NCBI RefSeq assembly: GCF_027579695.1
Contig: NC_083587.1
Coordinates: 51,763,021 to 51,827,020, forward strand
Direction of reading: 5' to 3'
DNA from: Neoarius graeffei
Lineage: Eukaryota; Chordata; Actinopteri; Siluriformes; Ariidae
DNA: 64,000 nt
This document shows, in pieces, positions 1 to 11,300 of the stretch. Under the pieces are notes generated by a model, which made no database searches, had not been told where the DNA came from, and saw nothing but the letters and a program-made list of their open reading frames with translations. The translations under genes and the position numbers were made by a program. How positions within the stretch are numbered: position 1 is the first letter of the stretch; each line of letters begins with the position of its first letter.

Positions 1-664
1 AATAATGTCACAAGGTGACTCATTCAACGGGTACATTATAGGTAGCCAGACATTATTGACTCTGTTTTCTCTCTGCATATCACAGTTCCATGCCACTTCT
101 GTCCACTAGATGGCAGCACATTACAGAAATCTTTTCCCTGTAGCTACCTAAGCTATAGGCTGTGGTGTAAAGTTGCAAACAACATTCACAATTGAAGAAC
201 AGTTTGGCTCCACAATGAACAATTCCAATTACGCCCTATTCACATTATTTCAATATTGTATGATGTGAAATAGCCAAGAATGATATCTTTATAAAAGACA
301 TGTTCAACAACTAAATAAGAAAGGAAACCATATTTTTAAAAAATAATACATATTTATTTGCCAATCTTGAAAGTACTGTTCTACAGAATGTTCTGTAAAT
401 AGATTTTGTACTTCAAACTCCATGACCAGCAAGAATTTTACAGACTGTGCAACTTAAGGACAACAGGAAAGTGCACTTACTGTAACAAAACATTGTAAAT
501 AGTTGGCTAACATAACAATAGCAGTTGAATAAATAGATGAGTGGATCTTTAGATCTTGCAATTACTGGTATTTACCAAGGATATTAGCAAAGTGCTAACT
601 CTCAGAGCAAAGTGTGGCAAATATAAAAATGCACATTGAAAACATCAAAAGTGAACAGATTCTG

Positions 665-668
<4 letters not shown>

Positions 669-723
<55 letters not shown>
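669..723. repeat. (GT)n microsatellite, long allele
   Basis: About 27 uninterrupted GT units lie inside the hAT transposase relic, where on the minus strand they read as a His-Thr run. The matching site in copy 2 (38376-38388) has only about six units, so the array changed length after the two copies separated. Confidence 0.97.
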
Positions 724-725
<2 letters not shown>

Positions 726-1150
726 TGAGTCACGAAGTCAACCAAACCCAGAAAAACACCACGGTGACTGGAGCCCTCAGTTTCGTCTTTGCCTCGTAGA
801 GCTAACTCGAACACTCCACAAAATCTCACGCATTGGATGAGCCGGTTTAATATGTGCCTGTTCTTGCTCACCTCATCGTTGTGGTGGCGAACTGCTAGCC
901 TGTAGCCCTCATCCAGTTGTGTAGCGATGTTCACTCTCCCAAAAGCGGAAAATTTCAGGCAGCTGCCTATGTGAATCTTTGATGACTCATGTTTTTTTAT
1001 TTTCTCCAACAAATGATGCATGTCCGAAACTCCAGTGACCGTCCAAGCAGTGTTGTCCGTGGAGCCACCTCCAGGGTGGAAAAGTAAGCAGGGGGAGCAG
1101 AAAACCGCTGAAGCGTCCTTGCAGCCAGCTCGCCAGGATTTGCGCTAGTA
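724..1150 (-). pseudogene. hAT transposase fragment (DUF4371/ZMYM-type)
   Basis: The minus strand reads through a segment typical of large hAT transposases related to ZMYM1-like proteins: a stretch around GGSTDNTAWTVTGVSDMHHL, then KIKKHESSKIH, then RFCGVFELALRGKDETEGS followed by VFLGLVDFV. These are the region after the TTF-type zinc finger and the start of the DUF4371 region. The frame then enters the GT microsatellite and loses all similarity, so no catalytic core remains. The same relic exists in copy 2, where a SINE splits it. I treat it as a dead fragment of the surrounding hAT element. The family assignment is recognition from memory of the motif, not a search. Confidence 0.7.
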
Positions 1151-1230
1151 CCATGTTGAAGTAAAACCTCGAGTATATGATTTCCCCCCTTTGTCGAAAT
1201 TTGTTTTATGTTTAGATTTGGTCAAGGGGG

Positions 1231-1543
1231 TGTGGCAGCAGGGGCGTGGTCAAGCGCCGGTCTGTGACAGGAGGGCGGAGTCAGGGAAGGTAAGTGGCAG
1301 AATCACTACACCTGACGGCAATTAACCTGTGTTTGTGTGTGTCTTCCCAGTGACCGCGCCCTATTTAGGGAAGGAGAGCGGAGAGCAGGAGAGCTCAGCG
1401 CCGGACGAGACGCTAGTCTGTGTCTCTAGTCTCCGAATAAAACGTTGTTAAGACTGAAAAGTTTGACAATAAAAAACCATATACAAACCTGATCTCTGTC
1501 CTGCTGTCCTCTGTGCTCCACCCACGCCTAGCGAACCGCTACA
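1231..1543 (+). repeat. 5' LTR of element A, copy 1
   Basis: It begins TGTGGCAGC and ends CGCTACA, giving the standard TG...CA ends. It contains AATAAA at 1436-1441 as a likely polyadenylation signal, and a TATA-like CTATTTAG around 1361. No matching 3' LTR remains in this copy. Confidence 0.9.
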
Positions 1544-1544
1544 G

Positions 1545-1562
1545 TGGTGCCGAAACCCGGGA
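1545..1562 (+). other. Primer binding site, tRNA-Phe type
   Basis: TGGTGCCGAAACCCGGGA lies one base after the LTR. It is the exact complement of the 3' end of vertebrate tRNA-Phe as I remember it (ending UCCCGGGUUUCGGCACCA). Copy 2 has one C-to-T change in it. Confidence 0.8.
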
Positions 1563-1593
1563 ATTCAGAGTGGAGAACCAGCCGATCAGCCCC

Positions 1594-3060
1594 ATGGAGT
1601 CCTCCCCGTTCGCTGACCTGGTCCACGCCCTCGCCACGGCCCAGCAAAGCCAGCACCAGGCGCTCGTCACCCTCCGGAAGGAACAAGAGCGACGCTTCGA
1701 AGCCCTGGTGCTGGCCCAGCAGGAAGACCGCGAGGCGTTCCGGCACCTCCTCGCGTCGGCGGGGTCCACCAGCGCTCTGGCCGCGGGCCCGTCTCCCCTC
1801 ACCGTCACCAAGATGGGTCCGCAGGACGACCCCGAGGCTTTCATCACGCTATTCGAACAAGTCGCAGAAGCCTCGGGGTGGCCGATGGAGCAGCGCGCGG
1901 CGCGCCTCCTCCCCCTTCTAACGGGAGAGGCACAGCTGGCGGCGCTACAGCTCCCCGCCGACCGCCGTCTGGCCTACGCGGACCTCCGCCGGGCCGTCCT
2001 CCAGCGCGTGGGGCGCACTCCAGAGCAACAGTGCCAGCGCTTCCGCGCTTTGAGCTTGGAGGGAGTCGGCCGGCCGTTCCCGTTTGGCCAGCAGCTCCGG
2101 GACGCCTGCTGGCGGTGGTTGAGGGCCGACAACCGCGACGCCGAGGGGATCATCGACCAGGTGGTGCTGGAACAATTCATCGCTCGCTTACCAGCAGGAA
2201 CCGCGGAGTGGGTCCAGTTCCACCGCCCAGCGTCGCTGGATCAGGCAGTTGAGCTGGCAGTGGATCATTTGGCAGCTGTTCCAGTGGCAGGACAGCAGAA
2301 GGCGTCTTCTCTTCTCTCTCTCCCCCTCCTTCTGTGTCCTGTCCTCGCCCCATTCCCCCACCGTGGAGACGGGGGCCGGCACCACCCCAGCTGGCCCGCC
2401 ACACCTGCGATGCCCTCCCGTTTCTCCCTTCTGCGTCTGTCTCTCCCCCCCTCAGGTGAGTGAGCCCCAGAACACCGGTGCAGAGGGAAAGCCCGGGCCG
2501 GTTTGCTGGCGCTGCGGGGAGCCGGGCCACCTTCAACAGCAGTGCACGGCAATGGAAGTGGGCGCGGTGGTTCGGATCCCCGATGCGCCAGAGGCCGCCC
2601 TCGATCAGGCCGGAGCGTATTGCATACCGGTGAGTATCCAAGGGGCTACATATCAGGCGTTGGTGGATTCTGGTTGTAATCAGACCTCAATTCGCCAAAG
2701 CCTGGTGCAAAACGAGGCATTGGGGGGAGCACAGGGGGTGAAGGTGTTGTGTGTGCACGGGGATGTTCACCGCTACCCTTTGGTGTCAGTCCACATTTTT
2801 TTCAGAGGGGAAAAAGTTATAGTGAAGGCGGCGGTTAATCCTCGCCTTACCCACTCTTTAATTTTGGGGACTGATTGGCCAGGATTTCGGGATTTGATGA
2901 CACTTAGTCAAGAGTGGGTCCTGCCATTTAACGGGGGGAGGTCCCGGTGTCGCTTTGGCGGGAGCAGCTGTCGCAGAGCCGTCTACGTCATCTCCGCGTC
3001 AGAGTGAGGAGCCGCCGGCCCCTCCTCTCTCTCTTGGGGAATCCCTCGCCGATTTCCCAT
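1594..3060 (+). pseudogene. gag-protease of element A, copy 1 (frameshifted)
   Basis: The start is the ATG at 1594 (MESSPFADL), just after the primer site. An N-terminal coiled-coil-like segment is followed by a capsid that resembles a SCAN domain (QVVLEQFIARLPAGTAEW), a CCHC knuckle (CWRCGEPGHLQQQC, from 2504) and an aspartic protease motif (LVDSGCNQT). Relative to copy 2 there are three lesions: a 5-bp loss in the pyrimidine run near 2305, a 2-bp loss near 2902, and a C-to-T change giving TGA near 3070. The reading frame therefore breaks three times. This is the older-looking, more damaged of the two copies. Confidence 0.85.
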
Positions 3061-3104
3061 TAGAGCAGTCGTGAGACGAGACTCTGCGACATGCGTTTGA
3101 CCAA

Positions 3105-4330
3105 GTGAGAGTAATCGATGGTCAAACGCTCCAGCCGAACGCCACCCCGTCCTTCCCCTACTTCGCGATTATGAAGGATAGGTTATACCGAGTGACGCAG
3201 GACACTCAGACTAAAGAGCGAGTCACGCAACTTTTAATTCCAAAGAGCCGCCAGGAATTGGTATTCCAGGCGGCTCATTTTAATCCCATGGCTGGACACT
3301 TAGGGCAGGATAAGACACTAGCCCGAATAATGGCCCAATTCTATTGGCCGGGGATTCGCGGCGATGTTCGTAGGTGGTGCACGGCATGCTGCGAATGCCA
3401 GTTAGTAAATCCGGTGGCCATTCCAAAAGCGCCTTTGCGCCCCCTCCCATTAATCGAGGCCCCGTTTGAGAGAATTGGGATGGATCTCTTCGGGCCATTA
3501 GATCGGTCAGCACGAGGGTACCACTTTATATTAGTTCTGGTGGACTATGCAATGCGATACCCGGAAGCAGTGCCTCTGCGAAATATCTCAGCACGCAGTA
3601 TTGCGGAGGCACTCTTCCGCGTTATCTCCCGAGTTGGAATCCCGAAAGAGATTCTGACTGATCAAGGCACCACATTTATGTCACGGACACTGCGCGAACT
3701 GTATGGGTTATTGGGGATTAAGCCGATCCGCACCAGCGTGTATCACCCATAAACGGACGGTTTAGTGGAACGGTTCAATCGCACCCTCAAAAATATCATT
3801 AAAAAATTCGTAAGTGAGGACGCACGTAATTGGGATCAGTGGCTCGAGTTGTTCTCAGTGCGAGAGGTCCCCCAAGCTTCCACGGGGTTCTCCCCATTCT
3901 AATTATTATATGGGCGTAAGCCGCGCGGCATCCTTGACGTGCTGCGGGAAAATTGGGAGGAGGGACCTTCACAAAGTAAGAATGAAATTCAATACGTTAT
4001 GGATCTGCGCGCAAAACTCGACACGCTCACCCACCTAACCCAGGAGAATTTGCTGCGGGCCCAAGAACGGCAAGTCCGCCTGTACAACAAGGGTACGCGC
4101 CTTAGGGAGTTCACACCGGGAGATAAAGTACTCGTACTGTTGCCTACGTCGAGCTCCAAATTGATCGCCAAGTGGCAAGGGCCCTTTGAGGTCACACGGC
4201 GAGTCGGGGACGTCGACTATGAGGTGAGGCGAACGGGCAGGGGTGGGGCACTACAAATTTACCACCTCAACCTACTTAAACTCTGGAATGAGGAGGTCCC
4301 CGTGGCGTTGGTGTCGGTGGTTCCGGAGAA
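3105..4330 (+). pseudogene. Integrase of element A, copy 1, upstream of RT
   Basis: An HHCC zinc finger (AAHFNPMAGHLG ... WCTACCECQL) is followed by a core with two catalytic aspartates (GMDLFGPLD and LTDQGTTF). The third residue, the glutamate of LVERFNRTL, lies beyond a TAA at 3750-3752; a second TAA follows at 3900-3902. Both stops are shared with copy 2. The C-terminal part (PGDKVLVLLP, AKWQGPFEV, YHLNLLKLW) runs to about 4310 and is directly followed by reverse transcriptase. This integrase-first order is normal for copia but not for most gypsy elements, and fits the Gmr1 group. Confidence 0.85.
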
Positions 4331-4389
4331 GGCGGAGCTAGGGCTGGAGGTTCAAAAGGGGGCATTGGCATCACGCACCTCTCCGGTCC

Positions 4390-5630
4390 CCTGTGGAGAC
4401 CACCTCTCCCCGACCCAACTCACAGAGGTCGCCCAGTTGCAGACCGAGTTTTCGGATGTGTTCTCGCCCCTGCCCGGTCGCACTAACCTCATAGAGCACC
4501 ACATAGAGACGCCCCCGGGGGTAGTAGTGCGTAGCCGCCCTTACAGGCTACCCGAACACAAAAAAAAGGTGGTTCAGGAAGAACTTGAGACCATGCTCGA
4601 AATGGGCATCGTCGAGGAGTCCCACAGTGACTGGAGCAGCCCGGTGGTCTTGGTACCCAAGGCCGACGGGTCGGTCCGGTTCTGTGTGGACTATAGAAAA
4701 GTCAACGCGGTGTCTAAATTCGATGCGTACCCGATGCCTCGTATTGATGAGTTGCTCGATCGACTCGGCACTGCTCGCTTTTATTCGACGCTGGATTTGA
4801 CGAAGGGATATTGGCAGATCCCCTTGACTCCACTATCCCGAGAAAAAACGGCCTTTTCCACACCGTTTGGTTTACACCAATTCGTCACCCTTCCGTTTGG
4901 GCTGTTTGGGGTGCCCGCTACGTTTCAGCGGCTGATGGACAGAGTCCTCCACCCTCACACCACTTATGCGGCCGCCTATCTAGATGACATCATCATCATC
5001 TATAGTAATGACTGGCAGAGGCGCCTCGAACATCTGAGGGCCGTCCTTAGGTCGCTGAGACGAGCGGGGCTCACAGCCAACCCAAAGAAGTGTGCGATTG
5101 GGTGGGTGGAAGTACGGTATCTGGGCTTCCACTTGGGCAACGGACAGGTGCGTCCCCAAATTAATAAGACGGCAGCGATTGCGGCCTCCCCGAGGCCCAA
5201 GACCAAAAAGGGGGTGAGACAGTTCCTGGGGCTGGCTGGCTATTACCGTAGGTTTATACCTAATTATTCGGACGTCACCAGCCCGCTGGCTGATCTCACT
5301 AAAAAGGGGGCACCAGATCCGGTCCAGTGGACGGAGCAATGCCAGCGGGCTTTTTCTGAAGTGAAGGCTGCACTGTGTGGGGGGCCACTTTTACACTCCC
5401 CTGACTTTTCTCTCCCCTTTGTGTTGCAGACCGATGCGTCGGACAGAGGGCTGGGGGCGGTTTTGTCCCAGGAGGGGGAGGACCGCCCCATCCTGTACAT
5501 TAGCAGGAAGCTGTCAGTGCGTGAGGGGCGCTACAGCACGATCGAGAGAGTGTCTGGCGATCAAGTGGGCAGTCCTCGCCCTCCGTTACTACCTGGTGGG
5601 GTGCCCTTTCACCCTCTGTTCGGACCACGC
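4390..5630 (+). pseudogene. Reverse transcriptase and partial RNase H of element A, copy 1
   Basis: Gypsy-type reverse transcriptase: FCVDYRKVN, LDLTKGYWQIPL, the active site YLDD at 4977-4988, then YLGFHLGNGQ and FLGLAGYYRRFIPNY. The active site is followed by four isoleucine codons where copy 2 has three, a codon slip in the ATC run. RNase H starts at LQTDASDRGLGAVLSQ and loses frame near the GAGAGAG run at 5545. It is then cut by the deletion at 5630/5631, where the sequence jumps into hAT flank. No functional product is expected. Confidence 0.88.
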
Positions 5631-6080
5631 TGTTTTGTTGCCAATTTAGCTCGATTTGATCGCTGACTAAATGGAACTTCTTTTAAGCACCGCACTGAAT
5701 TGCTTTCCGCATCCATCTCACCTCAGAAACTGAGAGGATCGAACGCAACTTTGCTGCGCTTCGCAGTGACGTAAGCACGTTAGGGCAAGCCCCCCCGGAA
5801 CCCATGGAGATTGCATTGAAGTGTCAGTTAGGAGAAAAAAATATTAACATGGGACTCTATCAGTGAACTCTTGGGCGATTTTCAACGTGACTGAAATCGC
5901 CCCAAAAGGGGCGGTACTCTAGAAGCAAGACCACCCTGATTGGACAATGATACCCAGAGACAGATTAAAATGGCCTAGAGCAGCACTGGTGAAAGTTTGT
6001 TTAAAAACAAAAACTTTTTTTTTCGTTTTGGCAGTGCGTCGCCCAATCGCCCTTATGCACCACCCGCACTTGCGCTACGG

Positions 6081-6900
6081 TAAAAAATAGACCACAACTC
6101 ATTTTATAGCTCAGAAATTCATACAAGACCAGCTACCATCGTAACATATTCTGTAAGAAACATATTCTATACCTAACTTTCAGCTTTCGTTTTAAAAAAC
6201 AAAATCACAGATTTATAACTAAATTTCTATATGGCATAGTGATTGTAAGTTACTACTTTTGGTGAGGTCGTGACCTTGACCCTGAGGCTTTCCGTTTAGA
6301 TCAAAACACACAATCGTATTGGTTTTGGGAATGCGGAAAATGGAGTTACGACGGTGATCAAATATTTTGCATGATGTTTTATTACGGTTATGATTATTCT
6401 GTGAGCGCACCAATCCTTAGGTGTATAAAGTTACAACTTAAAATACAATTAGTGATAACTGTAGACTTTTCAGTGAACTACAACCTTTTTAAGGGAATGC
6501 GATGTAGTCAACCATTTATCATGTCCCAGATCAAGCCGCCATTTTTCCACAAGTTTGCAGAATTTTTGCCAAATTCTGAACAGAGTATTCACATCAAAGA
6601 TTTAGTTTTATCTGTATTATTTCTTTCATCATTTTATTTCAAATTAAAACCAACATCACCATTCAAAACTGTATAGTTTATTGACTGTGAGTATATTTAG
6701 TGGGGTATCCCCACAGTACCCAGTTTCTGAGACAGACCCAGCTACAACTGCTACCCAAGCAGTGATATTATAGCTAGTGCCAAATCTGCAACATCTTTGT
6801 ACAACAAAGAGTACAACACTCCAAAAAGGAACAAGATTTAAATTCTTGTTATAAATTACTGGGAAGATTTTCAGTTTAACTTCAACATTTATTAATCTAA
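6081..6900. other. Gene-free stretch
   Basis: AT-rich sequence right of the hAT target duplication, conserved with copy 2 (44675-46145, which holds a 651-bp insert). I see no gene, RNA or transposon end in it. A 101-codon open frame at 6371-6676 has no recognisable motif. Confidence 0.5.
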
Positions 6901-7277
6901 TCTCATCTCATTATCTCTAGCCGCTTTATCCTGTTCTACAGGGTCGCAGGCAAGCTGGAGCCTATCCCAGCTGACTACGGGAGAAAGGCGGGGTACACCC
7001 TGGACAAGTCGCCAGGTCATCACAGGGCTGACACATAGACACAGACAACCATTCACACTCACATTCACACCTACGGTCAATTTAGAGTCACCAGTTAACC
7101 TAACCTGCATGTCTTTGGACTGTGGGGGAAACCGGAGCACCCGGAGGAAACCCACGCGGACACGGGGAGAACATGCAAACTCCGCACAGAAAGGCCCTCG
7201 CCGGCCACGGGGCTCGAACCCGGACCTTCTTGCTGTGAGGCGACAGCGCTAACCACTACACCACCGTGCTGCCCCCC
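6901..7277 (-). mobile_element. tRNA-derived SINE (Mermaid/V-SINE type)
   Basis: Read on the minus strand it starts with a tRNA-like head (GGTGTAGTGGTTAGCGCT as A box, GGGTTCGAGCCCC as B box). A conserved body follows, and it ends AAAGCGGCTAGAGATAATGAG with a GATGAG tail. It is near full length. The same insertion is present in copy 2 (46146-46527), so it predates the duplication. Confidence 0.85.
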
Positions 7278-8397
7278 CAATGTTATTTGCTAATAAAATA
7301 TTTTAAATCTCTCTTCATCCAAAAGGATTTTTGAGTCTTATTATTTGTTTGTGATATTACGTTATATTTTATTATAGAAAACAATACCATTTAACTGTCA
7401 TAATAGGGTAATCCCATACATAAATATAACTTCTATATAATGCTGCAGTATGAAGTGTGTTGCGTTTGAGAAAGCAAGTGTGTATAAACTGTCAGAGAAA
7501 GAGAGAGAGAATAAAATCAAAGTTAAAAAATTTAAACAAACAAACAAACCACCCCAGACCACTTATTTGGAATGAAAGTTTTCATTTATTTATATATTTT
7601 TAAAGATTATCATTATAGGGATGATTTTACATCAGTAGGAATAAAAAAACATACGTAAAACAACTATAATTTCATGCTGAATAACAGAAAAGGCACTATG
7701 CACTCAGAGAAGCAGCATTATTTTATTATTTTCAAATGATTGTCAGTAGGTTTAGTAGTCCCATCCCCCAAAACATCATTAATATGCTTGACTAGACAAA
7801 GTTAAAGAAACATACAGATGGGTGACGAATTAAAGGAGACTCAGTAAGGTGTTGGGTCATGATAAGCCACCAAAACACCCTCGATGCACCATATTATAGA
7901 TTCTACAAGTCTCTGGAAATGTACCAGAATGATGATGACTGTTCTTCCAAAAGGTTTTCCCTCAGATAGTGTTTTGATGATGGTGTGGTGATGGTGGAAT
8001 AGAGCGCAGTGTGACAGAGGTATGTGCCAGTCCAAGAGCTCCCTAAGGTGTCTGAGTGGCTTGAAATGGCCATAGCATATGATTTATATCATTTTGCTTT
8101 TTATCAACCTTTCAGCGAGTCCTCGTGCTCTGTAGATGGAGATGGGGTCATCGTGGATGAAGGTTTCATCACAGGATAAAGGTGATGAGTTAGCAGAACT
8201 TTGGATTGATTTGAAGAGATGCTTCACTATAAGGGGACAAGTGGATACCAGCAACATGGTGCCACCATTGTTTATTTTACTTTGTCAGTCTACATATATC
8301 TATATGCAGGAGTGCAAACCATGAGAACTTCCCCACACTATCGGCAGATCCGAGGGTTCAAAACAAGCATTATAATTTTCTAAATGTCCTTCTAAGG
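7278..8397. other. Gene-free stretch, possible ccdc127 3' region
   Basis: AT-rich DNA downstream of ccdc127, shared with copy 2. The part nearest the stop codon may be 3' UTR, but no convincing minus-strand poly(A) context was identified. I see no other features. Confidence 0.4.
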
Positions 8398-11300
8398 TCA
8401 CTTGACATCAGACAGTGACCCTTTCAACCTGCCCTCTGCTCTCTTGTGTTTCTGCAGTGTAACCTGCAGCCTCCAGTATTTAAGATACAGCCACATCAGC
8501 TGCCCATTTTTCCTGTTGTCCTCATTCAACTTCTCTGCGCAGTGCCTATCATTTTTAAAAATGTCCCTGATGTCATTCTCCAGGCCCAATTCCACCCCCG
8601 CTGGGTCCCTGGCCACTCTGACCAGCAGATTTTTCTCGATCTCCATCCTGTGTTCCTTGGGCAGCAGCGGGCTGCAGAAGGCACTCTGCCTCTCCACCAG
8701 CTGGTGCTCCAGTTCATTTAGCAAAACCTGGGCTCCCTGCTGCCATTCTTGCTCCTGTTGCAGAGCTTCATGAAGCGCCTGTCTAGCTGCTCCAGTCTGC
8801 AGGGCACGCTTCTTCTTGTCCTCTAGCTCTTCACGTTCCTTCTGCAGCTGCTTACGCTCCTCCATGAGATGTTGGCTGTGAGAGGCCATGGCCTTCTTGT
8901 AGCCCTCCACCCGCTGACGCGCTTTCTCTAGCTCCAGGAGGGCAGTTGTGCGTCGGTTCTCCGTCAGCGTATCTTTATACTTGAGCTCCAGGTCTTTGGC
9001 GATGGCAGCCACTTGCCCCTCAAACTGGTTTTCAACTTCTTGGGTCTGCCTCTGCGACTCACGTGTCCAGATCCAACCTGACAGGATGAAGAAGTTAATA
9101 TATGCAACTTTTTATAACAAGGATTAAGTTCAAATATTTTATTTTTTTCGCGGTCCACATCCTGCACTCTGATTGGCTGGCGAGCAGGTCGGTATCCTAC
9201 GGTACGGACCCCAGTTACGGACCTCTGGCAACTCGCTCGTTCACAACAACAAACATCGTAGCAATTTTTGTCAACATTTATTTTCGCATTTCTCAGGAGA
9301 ATAGCATTAATTTTACAGCATGGATAGTGATAACGACAGTGTTCACAGCAAAAGCGAGTTTTACTACCCTGAGGAAGATGAAATAAAAGAAAACATTTCA
9401 GGAGAAAGCTAAAAACCTGTAATTTGCTAACGCCGAGCAAAAACATGGCTGAATCCTGAATGACTCCTATTTGTATAAATAGAGGACTACATAGGCGGCA
9501 AAATGTAGTTTTTTCCTGCCATGGAAGTGCACTTGTATACTGAGGAGGAAGCAATTTGCATTACAGCCGTGAATGAGGATTCAAAATAGCATTAATTTTA
9601 CAGCATGGATAGCGATAACGACAGTCTTCACAGTGAAAGCTAGTTTTACTACCCTGAGGAAGAAGAAATAAAAGAAAACATTTCAGGAGAAAGCTAAAAA
9701 CCTGTAACATGCTAACACCGGGCAAAAACATGGCTGAATCCTGAATGACTATTTGTATCAATAGGGGACTACACAGGCGGCAAAATGTAATTTTTTTCCT
9801 GTCATGGAAGTGCACTTGTATACCGAGGAGGAAGCAATTTGCATTACAGCCGTGAATGAAGATTCAAAATGGCGGCTCGGCTTGGTTTTCCCTTTCGGGC
9901 GCCCTCGTTTTCTGTTAGAATTTGGTAAAGAAAAAAATAAATATATTATTTACCAGCTTAACGTCGGTCTGTATGGTGAAATACTGTGACCTCGGCCTTG
10001 AATACTGACCTCGGCCCAGAGGGCCTCGCTTAGTACTTTCAAGACCTCAGTCACGGTATTTCACCATACGGACCTCCCAGCTGGTAAATAACATATATAT
10101 GACAAGAGCAAAGAGAAATAAGGACATAACGTATATTTAAAACCAGTGGATTACTTCTTTTGCTTCACAAGTGGTTGATGTGTTCCTCCCCATCAAAAAT
10201 ACTGAATAAAACAATTTAATAGTTTTAGAGATATAAAGATGAAAAGCCCTTCTCCCCTTCTTTGATAACAAACATGCTGCTGACTAAAGCTTATGGCTAT
10301 GATTGGAGAAATGGTTGCATTTCAGTGTGGCACTACTGCAATACAGTGATGAAAGTGAATTAAATGCTGACTTGCATTCGAAGTAAATGTATTATAATAA
10401 TGTAATAAAGTCAGTATTTAATTCTTAAAAAAAAGAAAACATTCCCTGCTAACTGTCTTTCACCGAAGACAAAGTGGTGTCACACAAAGAAGACTGTGCT
10501 TTTCAGTTTGACAAGTTCTCATGTCAAACGTGGAAAGCAATACCGTCTGTGTATTGTGCGTCACTCTTTTCTCTCCGGTACAAAATCCTCTCCATATGAT
10601 GGCTGACTCATCCGAGTTATGAAAGGGTGTGGTTTGGGGTTGGTCTGCCCAAGTTAGTCTTCGGGAAAGTGAAAGAAGGTGAAAATGCATTTCCAGTTTG
10701 GCTGATTATAAAATGGCATGACCTGTTCAAGTACAGAAACTTATCTAATGACGAAAGAAACTTTTTTTGAAATCTTATATGTCTTCAGTAGATTTTATAC
10801 AAACCCCATTTCCAGAAAAGATGAGATTTTCCAAAATGCAATAAAAAGAAAAATCTGCGATTTGTTAATTCGCGTGAACCTTTATTTAACTGACAAAAGT
10901 ACAAAGAAAAGATTTTCAATAGTTTTACTGATGAACTTAATTGTATTTTGTAAATATGAACAAAGTCATAACTTGATGCCTGTAGCACACTCAAAAAGAA
11001 AAGTTGGGACAGAGGCAAAATAAGACTGAAAAGTTTATAGGATATTCAAGTAACGCTATTCTGGAAGATTCCACAATAAGCAGGTTAATCGGTAACAGCT
11101 GAGGGTATCATGACTGGGTGTAAAAGGAGCATGCACTAAAGGCTCAGTATTTGCAAGCAAGGATGGGTCATGGCTCACTCCTTAGTGCCAAAATTCATGA
11201 GAAAATTGTTCGTCAAGTCCAAAAAGAACATTTCTCAACATAAGATTGCAGAGAATTTAGGTCTTTCAAAATCTACAAAGATTCAGGGAATTCGGAGACA

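Larger units (their letters stand above)
1231..5630 (+). mobile_element. Gypsy element A, copy 1 (Gmr1-like, 3'-deleted)
   Basis: LTR retrotransposon with 5' LTR, tRNA-Phe primer site, gag, protease, integrase, then reverse transcriptase and RNase H. The left flank carries GGGGG (1226-1230), matching the 5-bp target duplication seen around the complete copy (39283-39287 and 44214-44218). Compared with copy 2, about 529 bp are missing at the right (equivalent of 43697-44225): the end of RNase H and the whole 3' LTR. Extra frameshifts and a stop in gag-protease make this copy non-functional. Confidence 0.9.
1..6072. mobile_element. hAT transposon, copy 1 (5' end outside window)
   Basis: In copy 2 the same element begins at 37664 with CAGTGGCAGG, preceded by the 8-mer CGCTACGG. 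In copy 1 the window opens 44 bases inside the element, and the right end at 6072 is followed by CGCTACGG (6073-6080), an 8-bp target duplication as expected for hAT. The element holds a transposase fragment on the minus strand and is split by gypsy element A. The uninterrupted element would be about 1.7 kb, so it is internally deleted. Confidence 0.75.

Noticed and set aside
602-1021. 139-codon open frame with a long His-Thr run
   Set aside because: The run is the GT microsatellite read in frame; the rest is a hAT transposase fragment.
6371-6676. 101-codon open frame, also present at 45623-45928
   Set aside because: Conserved only because the whole region is duplicated; no motif and AT-rich composition.
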